From: Actinoplanes sp. KI2
GTDB taxonomy: Bacteria; Actinomycetota; Actinomycetes; Mycobacteriales; Micromonosporaceae
Direction of reading: 5' to 3'
Assembly (NCBI RefSeq): GCF_025630775.1
Contig: NZ_JAOSZE010000056.1
Coordinates: 1 to 57,368, forward strand
DNA length: 57,368 nucleotides
Numbering within the stretch: the stretch's first letter is position 1; each line of letters opens with the position of its first letter. The translations under genes and the position numbers were made by a program. A model generated the notes under the pieces. It was not told where the DNA came from and did not search any database. It was given only the letters and a program-made list of their open reading frames with translations. This document shows, piece by piece, positions 7,070 through 16,613 of this stretch.

Positions 7070-8974
7070 GTGACCGAGGACTCGCGGAACCACATGCGGG
7101 GCTACGGTTCCTTCCCGGAGGGTGCCGAGCCGACCGAGGAGATCGCCACGTTCGGCGATCCGTCGGCCGAGGTGCCCACGTCAAGGTCGTCCGCCCCCAG
7201 CATCCCCAGCCAGCAGCCGACCCCCGCGGCAGCCCGGCCTTCCCATCCGTGGAGCGCCCCGCCGCCGGCCTTTGCCCGCTCCAACGTCTCCCACGCCGAG
7301 CGTCCCGCGCCTGCCGCACCTCCCGTGCCGCCTGCGGCCGCCGTGCCGCCTGCGGCCGCCGTGCCGCCTGCGGCCGCCGCGCCGTCCGCGCATGCCGTGC
7401 CGCCGCCCGCGCTTGCCGTGCCGCGCGCGGCCGCCGTGCCGCCCGCGATGCCGCCTGCGCCCGCCGCGCCGCCCGCGCCGCCTGCGCCCGCGCCCGCCGC
7501 GCCGCCCGCGCTCGCGCATGCCGTGCCTCCCGCGCATGCCGGGCCGCCCTTGCGGGTTGAGCCGTCCTCGCGGGCGCAGCCGCTCGCCGGCGTCAGCTCT
7601 CCCGTCCGGCGTCCGCTCTACGGTGGAGTGCGTCCCACGACCATCGAGCCGCCTGCCGTCAGCGGCCCCGAGCCGTGGCACGACGAGCCCGCGTCATTCC
7701 CGCGCGAAGAGGATCCGGACCTCGATGCCCAGTTCGGCGGGGATCCGGCTCCTCAGGCCGCCGCCGAGCCGCACGACGAATACCCGGTCTGGCCGGCGAG
7801 CGTGGAGAAGCCGGACGGCCACCCGCCCGTGCCGCAGGCTGCGCGGTCTGCCCCACCGTGGAACGCCGCGGCCACCGACTGGCCGGACGAGGCCCCCTCC
7901 TACCCGGGCGGCCGTCCCGAGGCGGCGGCCGAGGAGACTGCCTACCCCGCGGCCGCCCCGTCCGGCCCGTTCTTCGCCCCGACAAGACCCGACGTCGATG
8001 GTGAGTGGGCCCCCGAGGCGCCGTCCGCCCCCAGCGGCGAGTGGTTGCCCACCCCCGGCGATGAGTGGCCTGCCGATCCCGGGCAGGCGACAGGTGGTGA
8101 GTGGTCCGCCGATCCCGGGCGGCCCCCGAGCGACGAGTGGTCCGCCGGCCCGGGCCAAGCGCCCAGCACTGGACGGCCACCAAACCCGGAACATGACCAT
8201 CCCCACACCGACGACCGCCGCCACCTCCGCGACCGCCACGGCCTCCCCGCCTCCCCCTCCAGGCGTATCGCTCCCACCCCCTCCGACCCGCCTCCGACCC
8301 GCCTCTTCGCCGGCCTTCTGATCGGCCTGCTCGCAGGCCTCCTACTCTTCGGCACCGCGGGTTGGTTCGCCGGCCGCGCCACCGCCTCCCGCCCGACCCG
8401 CCCCTCACCCACCCCGGCAGGGGCGACGACGGCACCCGCCCTGGGCCTCTTCGAGCGGACCCAAGCCACCCTCAACGCCGCCCACTTCAAAGGCACCGCC
8501 CTCGCCCCGCTAGCCCAGCCCTGGTTGCCCCACCTGGCCAACTGCGCGAAGGCGACCCCGGCCCAGGCCGACGGCGAGAAGGCGCGAGTTCGTTGCACCA
8601 TCGACGGCATGAGCGCCTTCTTCGTCGAGTATCGATCGACCGCCGAGCGGGACAAGGCGCGTGGCGCACTGCAGCCCCAGGTCCGCGACGCAAGCACCCT
8701 CGCGCCGGGTGCCAAAACGCCCGGCAAAACGCCGGGCAAAACGCCGGGCAAAACGCCGGGCGACACCGCGGGCAAGACCCCGGGCAAGACCGCCGACGGC
8801 AACTACGTTGAGTACGCATACCGCCTCACCGAGGGTGGCGTCACAAGGACCGTCGCCGGGATCTGGTGGGATGACGCGCAAAGGCCCATCGCCGCCTATC
8901 TCCTGGCGTACTGGAAAGATGGTCTGGGCGAGCGCTGGGAACCGATGCGAGATCTCTGGTCCCGGTACGCCTGA
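7070..8974 (+). CDS. single-pass membrane protein with long Pro/Ala-rich cytoplasmic region
   Basis: A 634-residue protein of unknown function. Residues 1 to about 410 are low-complexity, with Pro/Ala repeats (PPAAAVPPAAAV type, about 75-165) and then acidic Pro/Trp-rich sequence. One transmembrane helix lies near residues 408-437 (GLLIGLLAGLLLFGTAGWFAG). A C-terminal domain of about 190 residues follows, with two cysteines (NCAKATP and VRCTIDG) that could form an extracellular disulfide. This domain contains 12-bp DNA repeats coding KTPG/TPGK (about 545-575). The topology is probably N-terminus inside. GTG 7070 has TAGCGT 8 nt upstream, so the mRNA may be leaderless. It lies between recX and rny and points the same way. 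Confidence 0.75.
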   Translation: MTEDSRNHMRGYGSFPEGAEPTEEIATFGDPSAEVPTSRSSAPSIPSQQPTPAAARPSHPWSAPPPAFARSNVSHAERPAPAAPPVPPAAAVPPAAAVPPAAAAPSAHAVPPPALAVPRAAAVPPAMPPAPAAPPAPPAPAPAAPPALAHAVPPAHAGPPLRVEPSSRAQPLAGVSSPVRRPLYGGVRPTTIEPPAVSGPEPWHDEPASFPREEDPDLDAQFGGDPAPQAAAEPHDEYPVWPASVEKPDGHPPVPQAARSAPPWNAAATDWPDEAPSYPGGRPEAAAEETAYPAAAPSGPFFAPTRPDVDGEWAPEAPSAPSGEWLPTPGDEWPADPGQATGGEWSADPGRPPSDEWSAGPGQAPSTGRPPNPEHDHPHTDDRRHLRDRHGLPASPSRRIAPTPSDPPPTRLFAGLLIGLLAGLLLFGTAGWFAGRATASRPTRPSPTPAGATTAPALGLFERTQATLNAAHFKGTALAPLAQPWLPHLANCAKATPAQADGEKARVRCTIDGMSAFFVEYRSTAERDKARGALQPQVRDASTLAPGAKTPGKTPGKTPGKTPGDTAGKTPGKTADGNYVEYAYRLTEGGVTRTVAGIWWDDAQRPIAAYLLAYWKDGLGERWEPMRDLWSRYA

Positions 8975-9351
8975 AATGCCCATCCCGTTCGTGAGCTGCG
9001 CGTAAGCGGGTCTGTGCCCTAAGTCCCATCCGGGGCGAAATCATGGATCCTTGACCGAAGTGGCACTCGCGACCTAGCCTCGCGTTACACAAGGTGTGCT
9101 CGACCATCGCATGCAACACGCACAACATAGATCGCATTACATTACGGCATCACTTGTGACCTGCACCGTCACCGATCGGGAGCCACCCGAACGACGACGG
9201 AGGGTCACCGAAGAGAACTTGAGACCAGGCGTGCCAACCGATCGGCATGTCGCGGTTCGATGTTTCCTGCATTCTTCCAGCCTTGGTCGGGCATCCCGCA
9301 GACAGCCCGCGCGCACACAATGCGCCGGGCGGCGAAGGGAGACGCGGCGAG
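8975..9351. other. intergenic region upstream of rny
   Basis: This 377-bp gap holds no convincing ORF. It contains an AT-richer block around 9085-9165, with CACA-AGG-TGTG and runs such as GCATTACATTACGGCATCAC, and so probably carries the rny promoter. No terminator hairpin with a T tract is obvious after 8974, and no known regulator site was recognised. Confidence 0.5.
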
Positions 9352-11076
9352 ATGACCGCCCTGGACTGGGTGCTGGTGGTGGCGATCGTCGTGCTCGGTG
9401 CCCTGGTGGTGACCGGGCTGGTGCTCGGCGCCCGCGCGTTGCGCCAGCTGCAGACCCAGCGGGCCGATGCTCAGGAGCGTGAGGACCAGGCCGTCGGCGC
9501 CGCCGAGGCCAAGGTCGCCGACGCGAACGCCAAGGCCGCGACCGTACGCGCCGAGGCTGCCGCCGCCAAGGCCGAGGCCTCCGCCGCCCGCGCCGAGGCC
9601 CGCCGGGTCCTCGAGGCCGCGCACAGCGAGGCCGACACGATCCTCGAGCACGCCCACCGCCAGGCCGAGTCGGACGCCGAGCAGGTCCGCGCCGCCGCAC
9701 GCCGCTCCGGCGAGCGTGAGGTCGCCCTGCTCAACGCCACCGCGAAGGAGCAGGCCGCCGAGGTCGAGCGCCGGGCCGCCCGGATCGACGAGCGGGAGCG
9801 CCTGCACGGCGACGAGGTGGAGCGCCTGGTCGAACGGGAGCGCCGGCTGGCCGCCCAGGACGCCGATCTCGCCGGCCGGGAAAACGCTCTCTCCACCCGC
9901 GAGGCGGAGCTGACCGGCGCCGAGGAGCAGAAGCGCCGCGAGCTGGAGCGGATCGCGAAGCTGACCGCCGACGCGGCCCGCGCCGAGCTGGTCGAGAGCA
10001 TCGAGGCCCAGGCCAAGCGGGAAGCCGCGATCATGGTGCGGGACATCGAGAACGAGGCGAAGAGCACCGCGGACACCCGGGCCCGCCGGATCGTGGTCGA
10101 CGCCATTCAGCGGATCGCCAGCGAGCAGACCGCGGAGAGCGTGGTCAGCGTCCTGCACCTGCCCAGCGACGAGATGAAGGGCCGGATCATCGGCCGCGAG
10201 GGCCGCAACATCCGCGCGTTCGAGTCGGTCACCGGCGTCAATCTGATCATCGACGACACCCCGGAGGCGGTCCTTCTCTCCTGTTTCGATCCGGTCCGCC
10301 GCGAGGTCGGCCGGCTCACCCTGGAGAAGCTGGTCCTCGACGGCCGCATCCACCCGCACCGCATCGAGGAGGTCTTCGACAGCGCGAAGAACGAGGTGGA
10401 GCTGCTCTGCGACCGGGCCGCCGAGGAGGCGCTGGTCGATGTCGGGATCACCAACATCCACCCGGAGCTGGCCAAGCTGCTCGGCCGGCTGCGGTACCGC
10501 ACCAGCTACGGCCAGAACGTGCTCAAGCACCTCGTCGAGACCGCCCACATCGCCGGGATCATGGCGGCCGAGCTGGGTCTCGACATCCCGTCGATCAAGC
10601 GGGCGGCGTTCCTGCACGACATCGGCAAGGCGTTGACCCACGAGGTGGAGGGCAGCCACGCGCTGATCGGCGCCGACCTGGCTCGCAAGTACGGCGAGTC
10701 GGAGGACGTGGTCCACGCGATCGAGGCGCACCACAACGAGGTTCCGCCGCAGACCATCGAGGCGGTGCTGACCCAGGCGTCGGACGCCTGCTCCGGTGGG
10801 CGGCCGGGCGCTCGGCGGGAGAGCCTCGAGGCGTACGTGAAGAGGCTGGAGCGCATCGAGGAGATCGCGGCCGGCAAGGTCGGCGTGGAGAAGGTCTTCG
10901 CCATGCAGGCCGGCCGGGAGATCCGCGTCATGGTCCGCCCGGACGACATCGACGACATCGGCGCCGCCGTGCTCGCCCGCGACGTGGCGAAGCAGATCGA
11001 GGAGGAGCTGACCTACCCCGGCCAGATCCGCGTCACGGTCGTTCGCGAATCCCGGGTCACCGAGCTGGCACGCTAG
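9352..11076 (+). CDS. rny: ribonuclease Y
   Basis: A 574-residue RNase Y (YmdA/Rny), a membrane-anchored endoribonuclease that starts mRNA decay. Domain order is canonical: an N-terminal TM helix (WVLVVAIVVLGALVVTGLVLG, residues 5-26), a long charged coiled coil (about 35-230), a KH domain with GRIIGREGRNIRAFE (about 277-290), and an HD domain with HDIGKA (about 422) and the later HH of EAHHNEVPP. The start at ATG 9352 is preferred over an upstream in-frame ATG because it places the TM helix at the N-terminus and has AAGGGA 12 nt upstream. It converges on gluD. Confidence 0.95.
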   Translation: MTALDWVLVVAIVVLGALVVTGLVLGARALRQLQTQRADAQEREDQAVGAAEAKVADANAKAATVRAEAAAAKAEASAARAEARRVLEAAHSEADTILEHAHRQAESDAEQVRAAARRSGEREVALLNATAKEQAAEVERRAARIDERERLHGDEVERLVERERRLAAQDADLAGRENALSTREAELTGAEEQKRRELERIAKLTADAARAELVESIEAQAKREAAIMVRDIENEAKSTADTRARRIVVDAIQRIASEQTAESVVSVLHLPSDEMKGRIIGREGRNIRAFESVTGVNLIIDDTPEAVLLSCFDPVRREVGRLTLEKLVLDGRIHPHRIEEVFDSAKNEVELLCDRAAEEALVDVGITNIHPELAKLLGRLRYRTSYGQNVLKHLVETAHIAGIMAAELGLDIPSIKRAAFLHDIGKALTHEVEGSHALIGADLARKYGESEDVVHAIEAHHNEVPPQTIEAVLTQASDACSGGRPGARRESLEAYVKRLERIEEIAAGKVGVEKVFAMQAGREIRVMVRPDDIDDIGAAVLARDVAKQIEEELTYPGQIRVTVVRESRVTELAR

Positions 11077-11174
11077 GCGTTTCGCTCACGCCGGGTGCGG
11101 TGCTTCGCGCTTTTGCCGTACGCGGCGCAGCAGTGCCACGCCGGGAATGACGGCCAACGCGGCGCAGACAACCC

Positions 11175-11240
11175 TGCCCAGCGGCCGGACGCCCGATCAA
11201 GGGCGCTTGACGCCGTGCCCAGCGGCCGGACGCCCGATCA
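11175..11240. repeat. 25-bp direct repeat at the gluD 3' end
   Basis: A 25-bp sequence beginning TGCCCAGCGGCCGGACG occurs at 11175-11199 and again, identical, at 11216-11240. The second copy includes the gluD stop codon (TCA on the plus strand, 11238-11240). The repeat lies between the convergent rny and gluD genes and looks like a local duplication of the gluD terminus. Confidence 0.85.
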
Positions 11241-12116
11241 GGCGCCCGCCTCCCCGGCCGCCCCGGCCAGCACCGCGGGTGCCGGCTTGGTCGGCCGCGC
11301 CGTCCGGCCGCTGCGCCGGGAGCGCCGGGCCAGCCAGGCCGCCACCGCGGTCAGCGTCGCGTTGATCGTGATGTAGATGATCGCGGCGACGATCGCCGCC
11401 TGCAGCACGTTGCCGAAGTTGGCCGCCAGGTTGTTCACGCCCAGCTGCAGCAGCTCGCTGTAGGAGATGATGTAGCCGAGCGCGGTGTCCTTGACCAGCA
11501 CCACGAGCTGGCTGACGATCACCGGGAGCATCGCGCGGGCCGCCTGCGGGATCAGGATCTGGCCCATCACCTGGCCCTTGCGCATGCCGATCGCGTACGC
11601 GGCCTCGCTCTGCCCGATCGGCACCGCGCGCACCCCGGCGCGGAACGCCTCGGCCAGCACCGATCCGTTGTAGAGGGTCAGCGCGATGACCACCGCCCAG
11701 AAGTTCGACATCGGCTGCTGGGTCACGAACGGGATCCCGAAGAAGATGAAGAACATCATCAGCAGCAGGGGTACGGCCCGGAAGAACTCGACCACGACCC
11801 CGGCCGGGATGCGCAGCCACCAGTGCTCGGAGAGCCGGCCGACCGCGAAGATCACCCCGAACGCCAGCGACAGCGCCATCGCGACGACCGCCGCGGCGAG
11901 CGTGTTCTTCAAGCCGGGCAGGATGTAGCCGGTCCAGGTGCTGGCCTGGGTGAACGGCTTCCACAGCAGGGCGGACCACTGACCCTTGTCGTCGAACTTC
12001 GTGTAGATCCAGTACAGCAGCGCGAGCAGCAGCACGCTGAAGACGACCGTGAGGATCCGGTTGCGGGCCTGGGCCCGCGGCCCGGGGTGGTCGTAGAGAA
12101 CGGCGTCGGTGTTCAC
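11238..12116 (-). CDS. gluD: glutamate ABC transporter permease GluD
   Basis: A 292-residue polar-amino-acid ABC permease of the HisM/GlnP type. Several TM helices are seen (ILTVVFSVLLLALLYWIY near the N-terminus, LLLMMFFIFFGIPFV in the middle), with the EAA loop EAAYAIGMRKGQVMGQILIPQA that contacts the ATPase. The C-terminal tail is Ala/Pro-rich. The start is GTG 12116, which overlaps the gluC stop by 4 bp (GTGA), so the two are translationally coupled; the frame upstream is open but lies antisense-free inside gluC in another phase. It is the last gene of the gluABCD operon. Confidence 0.93.
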   Translation of the reverse strand: MNTDAVLYDHPGPRAQARNRILTVVFSVLLLALLYWIYTKFDDKGQWSALLWKPFTQASTWTGYILPGLKNTLAAAVVAMALSLAFGVIFAVGRLSEHWWLRIPAGVVVEFFRAVPLLLMMFFIFFGIPFVTQQPMSNFWAVVIALTLYNGSVLAEAFRAGVRAVPIGQSEAAYAIGMRKGQVMGQILIPQAARAMLPVIVSQLVVLVKDTALGYIISYSELLQLGVNNLAANFGNVLQAAIVAAIIYITINATLTAVAAWLARRSRRSGRTARPTKPAPAVLAGAAGEAGA

Positions 12117-12793
12117 CGCTTCACCGCCAGTCGGTTGGCCAGCCAGCCGAAGCCGTAGCCGGTGGGGATCAGCACGACGGCGAAGGTGCCCGCAAAGACG
12201 AAGAAGATCGTGAAGACCACGTTGCCGTTGTCGTTGATCAGTTGCTTCATGGCGCTCGACGCCTCCATGACCCCGATCGTCCCGACGATCGTCGCGTTCT
12301 TGGTGAGCGCGATGAAGATGCTGCCGAGCGGCGCGACCACCGCCCGCGCGGCCTGCGGCAGGACGATCAACGACAGCGTCTGGCGGAAGGTCATCCCGAT
12401 CGCGCGGGCCGCCTCGGCCTGCCCGGCCGGAACCGTGTTGATACCGGAGCGGATCGCCTCGCAGACGAACGCCGCCGTGTACACCGACAGTCCGATCACG
12501 CCGAGCCAGAAGTTGTTCAGGTCGATGTCGTTCGACGCGGTGAAGCCGAGCGTCGAGTACAGCCCGAAGTAGCAGAAGAAGATGATCAGGGTCAGCGGGG
12601 TGTTCCGGAAGATGTTCACCCAGGTCGCGCCGAAGCCGCGGAGCACCGGCACCGGCGACACCCGCATCGCGGCCAGCAGCGTGCCGAGCACCAACGCGCA
12701 GACCGACGAGGCCAGCGTGAGCTTCAGGATCCAGAGGAACCCGGTCACGTAGAGGTCCCGATTCGTTGGATCGGAAAAAACGCCCATCGTCAC
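12113..12793 (-). CDS. gluC: glutamate ABC transporter permease GluC
   Basis: A 226-residue integral membrane permease, partner of GluD. It has at least four hydrophobic helices and the EAA loop EAARAIGMTFRQTLSLIVLPQA. It forms the membrane channel for glutamate or related acidic/amide amino acids, energised by GluA and fed by the lipoprotein GluB. It starts at ATG 12793, 47 bp after the gluB stop. The ATG two codons later is a less likely alternative. Confidence 0.93.
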   Translation of the reverse strand: MTMGVFSDPTNRDLYVTGFLWILKLTLASSVCALVLGTLLAAMRVSPVPVLRGFGATWVNIFRNTPLTLIIFFCYFGLYSTLGFTASNDIDLNNFWLGVIGLSVYTAAFVCEAIRSGINTVPAGQAEAARAIGMTFRQTLSLIVLPQAARAVVAPLGSIFIALTKNATIVGTIGVMEASSAMKQLINDNGNVVFTIFFVFAGTFAVVLIPTGYGFGWLANRLAVKR

Positions 12794-12840
12794 CCCAAAA
12801 AGGGCGGGGCCGGATCACCCGGCCCCACCGCCAATTGACC

Positions 12841-13716
12841 TCAGGAACAGTTGGTGAGCTTGGAGGTGTCCAGCTCGGGCGCCGGCTTGCCGCTCTTGCC
12901 GAGCGTGTCCTCCCAGGCCTTCTTGTACGACCCGTCGGCCGCCGCGGCCTTCAGGATGTCGTTGATCTTGTTGCAGCCCGCGGTGTCGTCCTTCTTCAGG
13001 CCGATGCCGTACGGCTCGGTGCTGAACGGCTTGCCGACCACCTTGAACTTGCCCGCGTACTGCTCCTGCGCGGCGTACCCGGCCAGGATGATGTCGTCGG
13101 TGGTCACCGCGTCGACCTGGCCGCCGGCGAGCGCCGTCACGCACTTCGAGTACGAGTCGAACAGCTGCAGCTGAGCGTCCTTGTAGTCGCTCTTGATGCG
13201 CTTCGCCGGGGTCGAGCCGCTCACCGAGCAGACCTTCTTGCCGGCCAGCGACTCCGGCCCGGTGATCGTCGAGTTGACCGGCACCAGCAGGTCCTGCCCG
13301 GCGATGTAGTACGGGCCGCCGAAGTTGACCTTCTGCTTGCGCTCGTCGTTGATCGTGTAGGTCGCCACCACGATGTCGACCTGCCCCTGCTGGATGTACG
13401 GCTCACGGTTGGCCGACACCGTCGTCTTCCAGGTGATGCCGCTCTCCGGCACGCCCAGGCCCTTAGCGATGATCTTCGCGATCTCGATGTCGAAGCCGGA
13501 GTACGTGCTGCCGGTCTGCAGGCCCAGGCCCGGCTGGTCGGCCTTGACGCCGAAGGTCAGCTTGCCGCTCGACGCCTTGGCGACGACCCCCGAGGTGCCG
13601 GGGCTGCTGCCGCTGCTGCCTCCGGAGTTGTTGGAGTTGCTCCCGCCACATGCGGCCCCGGCGAGCACCAAGGCCATGGCTCCGCACGTCACTGCCAATC
13701 GGGTGATGCGCATCAT
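12841..13716 (-). CDS. gluB: glutamate-binding lipoprotein GluB
   Basis: A 291-residue extracellular solute-binding protein (SBP family 3). It starts with a lipoprotein signal peptide ending LVLAGAAC, with the acylated Cys followed by a Gly/Ser/Asn linker. The SBP_bac_3 core shows GFDIEIAKIIAKGLG and an ion-channel-like hinge (SGITWKTTVSANREPYIQQGQVDIVV), and it ends KLTNCS. ATG 13716 has GAGGAG 5 nt upstream; the frame is open further but without a signal. It delivers glutamate-like substrates to GluCD. Confidence 0.93.
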   Translation of the reverse strand: MMRITRLAVTCGAMALVLAGAACGGSNSNNSGGSSGSSPGTSGVVAKASSGKLTFGVKADQPGLGLQTGSTYSGFDIEIAKIIAKGLGVPESGITWKTTVSANREPYIQQGQVDIVVATYTINDERKQKVNFGGPYYIAGQDLLVPVNSTITGPESLAGKKVCSVSGSTPAKRIKSDYKDAQLQLFDSYSKCVTALAGGQVDAVTTDDIILAGYAAQEQYAGKFKVVGKPFSTEPYGIGLKKDDTAGCNKINDILKAAAADGSYKKAWEDTLGKSGKPAPELDTSKLTNCS

Positions 13717-13766
13717 TACGCTCCTCGAAATAGTTTCCTGCGTTGGGACGAAAGGTGTTCGCACCG

Positions 13767-14510
13767 TCAATGCGTAAGGATTTTGGAAAGGAAGTCTTTG
13801 GCCCTGTCGCTTTTCGGACTCGCGAAGAACTCGGCCGGCGGCGCCTCTTCCACGAGTTGACCATCGGCCATGAACACCACCCGGTTGGCGGCGTGCCGCG
13901 CGAATCCCATCTCGTGCGTGACCACCACCATCGTCATCCCGTCGCGGGCCAGCGACGTCATCACGTCGAGCACCTCGCCCACCATCTCGGGATCGAGCGC
14001 GCTGGTCGGCTCGTCGAAAAGGAGCGCCTTCGGTTGCATCGCAAGGGCCCGGGCAATCGCCACGCGCTGTTGCTGACCACCGGAGAGCTGGGCCGGATAT
14101 TTGTCCGCCTGATTGGCGATGCCGACCCGCTCGAGGAGCGCCATGGCCCGGTCGTGAACTTCGACGGATTTCTCCCTACGCACCTTGACGGGCCCGATCA
14201 TGACGTTCTGCAGGATTGTCTTGTGCGCGAAGAGATTGAAAGACTGAAATACCATGCCGACCTCGCTGCGTAGTCGCGCGAGGGCCCGGCCCTCGGCCGG
14301 GAGCGGTCGGCCATCGAAGGTGATGGTGCCCGAGTTGATCGGCTCAAGTCGATTGATCGCCCGGCACAGCGTAGACTTGCCGGAGCCGGAGGGTCCGATC
14401 ACGACGACCACCTCGCCGCGTGCGACGGAAAGATTCACATCGTCGAGCACGTGCAGCGGGCCGAACCATTTGTTGACGTTCTCGAGCACGATGAGGGCAT
14501 CGTCGGACAC
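13767..14510 (-). CDS. gluA: glutamate ABC transporter ATPase GluA
   Basis: A 247-residue ABC ATPase of the polar amino-acid uptake family. Walker A is GPSGSGKST (residues 39-47), the Q-loop region VFQSFNLF, signature LSGGQQQR, Walker B ALLFDEPTSALD, and the switch histidine VTHEMGFAR. It is the first gene of gluABCD and starts at GTG 14510. The upstream ~120 bp, shared with a divergent gene, holds the promoter. In Corynebacterium the equivalent operon imports glutamate. Confidence 0.94.
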   Translation of the reverse strand: MSDDALIVLENVNKWFGPLHVLDDVNLSVARGEVVVVIGPSGSGKSTLCRAINRLEPINSGTITFDGRPLPAEGRALARLRSEVGMVFQSFNLFAHKTILQNVMIGPVKVRREKSVEVHDRAMALLERVGIANQADKYPAQLSGGQQQRVAIARALAMQPKALLFDEPTSALDPEMVGEVLDVMTSLARDGMTMVVVTHEMGFARHAANRVVFMADGQLVEEAPPAEFFASPKSDRAKDFLSKILTH

Positions 14511-14631
14511 TGTTGAACCCCGTCCGTTCGTTGCGGATCACCCGGATGGGCACACTCTAAGTGGACCGTAGTATCGGTTCGCGCCGAGAATGGTCACGGA
14601 GCGGTAACTTAGCGGATGAGGGGCCCGCGCA

Positions 14632-15105
14632 TTGTCCACGATGTTCGGTATGGCTGACGGGGATCCGACACCCGGTCTGTGGAGCTGGTCCATCGGAAAT
14701 CGAATTGACCCCGATCGAGTCCGAGGGGCGCTGGCCGGCGCCCTGGAGCGGTCGGTCGTCCCGCTGGGCCACCAGGGCGTGCTCTGCGACGTCTACCACG
14801 TCGGCGGCGACTTCCCCACGCTGGTCGACGTCTTCGTCGCCCCGGCCGGCTTCGCCGAGGCCACCTGCGCCAGCGCCGTCTCGGTCCGGCTGGGCGAGGC
14901 CGTCCTGCTGCCCGACGACACCCTCAATCCCACCCGGTACGTGCTCGCCGAGCCGGACGGCACCCTGCGCCCCGTGCATGTCGACGAGGTGGAGACCGAC
15001 GACGGCCCCGAACGGCGGCACGTCCGCCCGTGCACCGGCGTCGACCCGGCCTGCTCGCTCGGTCCCGGCTGCGGCAGCTCACATTTCAAGCCCGCCGCCG
15101 GTTAG
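14632..15105 (+). CDS. hypothetical protein upstream of miaB
   Basis: A protein of up to 157 residues that I do not recognise. It is compact, with no signal or membrane segment, and ends in a cysteine-rich tail (CTGVDPACSLGPGCGSSH) that could bind metal. TTG 14632 has GATGAGGGG 8 nt upstream; ATG 14641 and ATG 14650 (MADGDPTPG) are alternatives. The gene is 20 bp upstream of miaB and so probably in the same transcript. It is divergent from gluA. Confidence 0.6.
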   Translation: MSTMFGMADGDPTPGLWSWSIGNRIDPDRVRGALAGALERSVVPLGHQGVLCDVYHVGGDFPTLVDVFVAPAGFAEATCASAVSVRLGEAVLLPDDTLNPTRYVLAEPDGTLRPVHVDEVETDDGPERRHVRPCTGVDPACSLGPGCGSSHFKPAAG

Positions 15106-15125
15106 CAGTACCCTGTTCAATTGCC

Positions 15126-16613
15126 ATGACTACCGAATTCGAGGGCACCCCGCGCACGTACGACGTGCGCACGTACGGCTGCCAGATGAACGTGCACGAC
15201 AGCGAGCGCATCTCCGGTCTGATGGAGGATGCGGGCTACGTGCGTGCCGCCGATCCGGACGCGGCCGACGTCGTGGTCTTCAACACCTGCGCGGTGCGCG
15301 AGAACGCCGACAACCGCCTCTACGGCAACCTCGGCCACCTGCGCCCCACCAAGCTCAAGCACCCCGGCATGCAGATCGCCGTCGGTGGCTGCCTTGCGCA
15401 GAAGGACCGCGGCGACATCGTCAAGAAGGCGCCCTGGGTCGACGTGGTCTTCGGCACCCACAACATCGGCTCGCTGCCCGCACTGCTCGAGCGCGCCCGG
15501 CACAACGAGGAGGCCGAGGTCGAGATCCTCGAGTCGCTCGAGGTGTTCCCGTCGACGCTGCCGAGCAAGCGCGAGTCGACCTACGCCGGCTGGGTGTCGA
15601 TCTCGGTCGGCTGCAACAACACCTGCACGTTCTGCATCGTCCCGGCGCTGCGCGGCAAGGAGAAGGACCGTCGCCCCGGCGAGATCCTGGCCGAGGTCAG
15701 GGCCCTGGTGGCCGAGGGCGTCCTCGAGGTGACACTGCTCGGGCAGAACGTCAACTCGTACGGCGTCGAGTTCGGCGACCGGCTCGCCTTCGGCAAGCTC
15801 CTGCGGGCCGCCGGCGAGGTCGAGGGTCTTGAGCGGGTGCGCTTCACCAGCCCGCACCCGAAGGACTTCACCGACGACGTGATCGCCGCGATGGCCGAGA
15901 CGCCGAACGTGTGCCACTCGCTGCACATGCCGCTGCAGTCCGGCTCCGACCGGGTGCTCAAGGCGATGCGCCGCAGCTACCGCCAGGAGAAATATCTCGG
16001 GATCATCGACCAGGTCCGGGCCGCCATGCCCGACGCGGCGATCACCACCGACATCATCGTCGGCTTCCCCGGCGAGACCGAGGAAGACTTCGAGCAAACC
16101 CTTGCGGTCGTACGCGAGGCCCGCTTCTCCAGCGCGTTCACCTTCCAATACTCGATCCGCCCCGGCACGCCCGCGGCGACCATGGCCGACCAGATCCCCA
16201 AGGCGGTCGTCCAGGACCGCTACAACCGGTTGATCGCCGAGCTGGAGGCGATCACCTGGGCCGAGAACAAAAAGCTGGTGGGCGAGAAGGTCGAGGTCCT
16301 GGTGGCCGTCGGCGAGGGGCGCAAGGACGAGCGCACCGGCCGGCTGAGCGGCCGCGCCCGGGACGGCCGCCTGGTCCATTTCGCGACCGGCGACCTGGCC
16401 CCGCGCCCCGGCGACATCGTCGAGACGGTGGTCACCTACGCGGCACCGCACCACCTCAACGCCGACGGCAGCCCGCTGTCGCACCGCCGCACCCGGGCCG
16501 GCGACGCCTACGAGGCCGGCCGGGTGCCGCGCCTCAAGGGTGTCTCGCTCGGCCTGCCCACGGTCGGGGTGCCCGCCCCGCTGCCCGCCACCACCGGGGG
16601 CTGCGCGCTCTGA
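15126..16613 (+). CDS. miaB: tRNA-2-methylthio-N6-dimethylallyladenosine synthase MiaB
   Basis: A 495-residue radical-SAM methylthiotransferase that adds the 2-methylthio group to i6A37 of tRNA, downstream of MiaA. The N-terminal UPF0004 domain supplies C19, C55 and C89 for the auxiliary [4Fe-4S] cluster. The radical-SAM motif CNNTCTFC has C163, C167 and C170. A TRAM domain follows at about 375-450. The ATG at 15126 is chosen because MTTEFEGTPRTYDVRTYGCQMN matches the family start; the open frame upstream overlaps the preceding gene. Its last 106 bp overlap the convergent LysR gene. The C-terminus after the TRAM domain is a longer, variable Pro/Gly-rich tail. Confidence 0.95.
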   Translation: MTTEFEGTPRTYDVRTYGCQMNVHDSERISGLMEDAGYVRAADPDAADVVVFNTCAVRENADNRLYGNLGHLRPTKLKHPGMQIAVGGCLAQKDRGDIVKKAPWVDVVFGTHNIGSLPALLERARHNEEAEVEILESLEVFPSTLPSKRESTYAGWVSISVGCNNTCTFCIVPALRGKEKDRRPGEILAEVRALVAEGVLEVTLLGQNVNSYGVEFGDRLAFGKLLRAAGEVEGLERVRFTSPHPKDFTDDVIAAMAETPNVCHSLHMPLQSGSDRVLKAMRRSYRQEKYLGIIDQVRAAMPDAAITTDIIVGFPGETEEDFEQTLAVVREARFSSAFTFQYSIRPGTPAATMADQIPKAVVQDRYNRLIAELEAITWAENKKLVGEKVEVLVAVGEGRKDERTGRLSGRARDGRLVHFATGDLAPRPGDIVETVVTYAAPHHLNADGSPLSHRRTRAGDAYEAGRVPRLKGVSLGLPTVGVPAPLPATTGGCAL

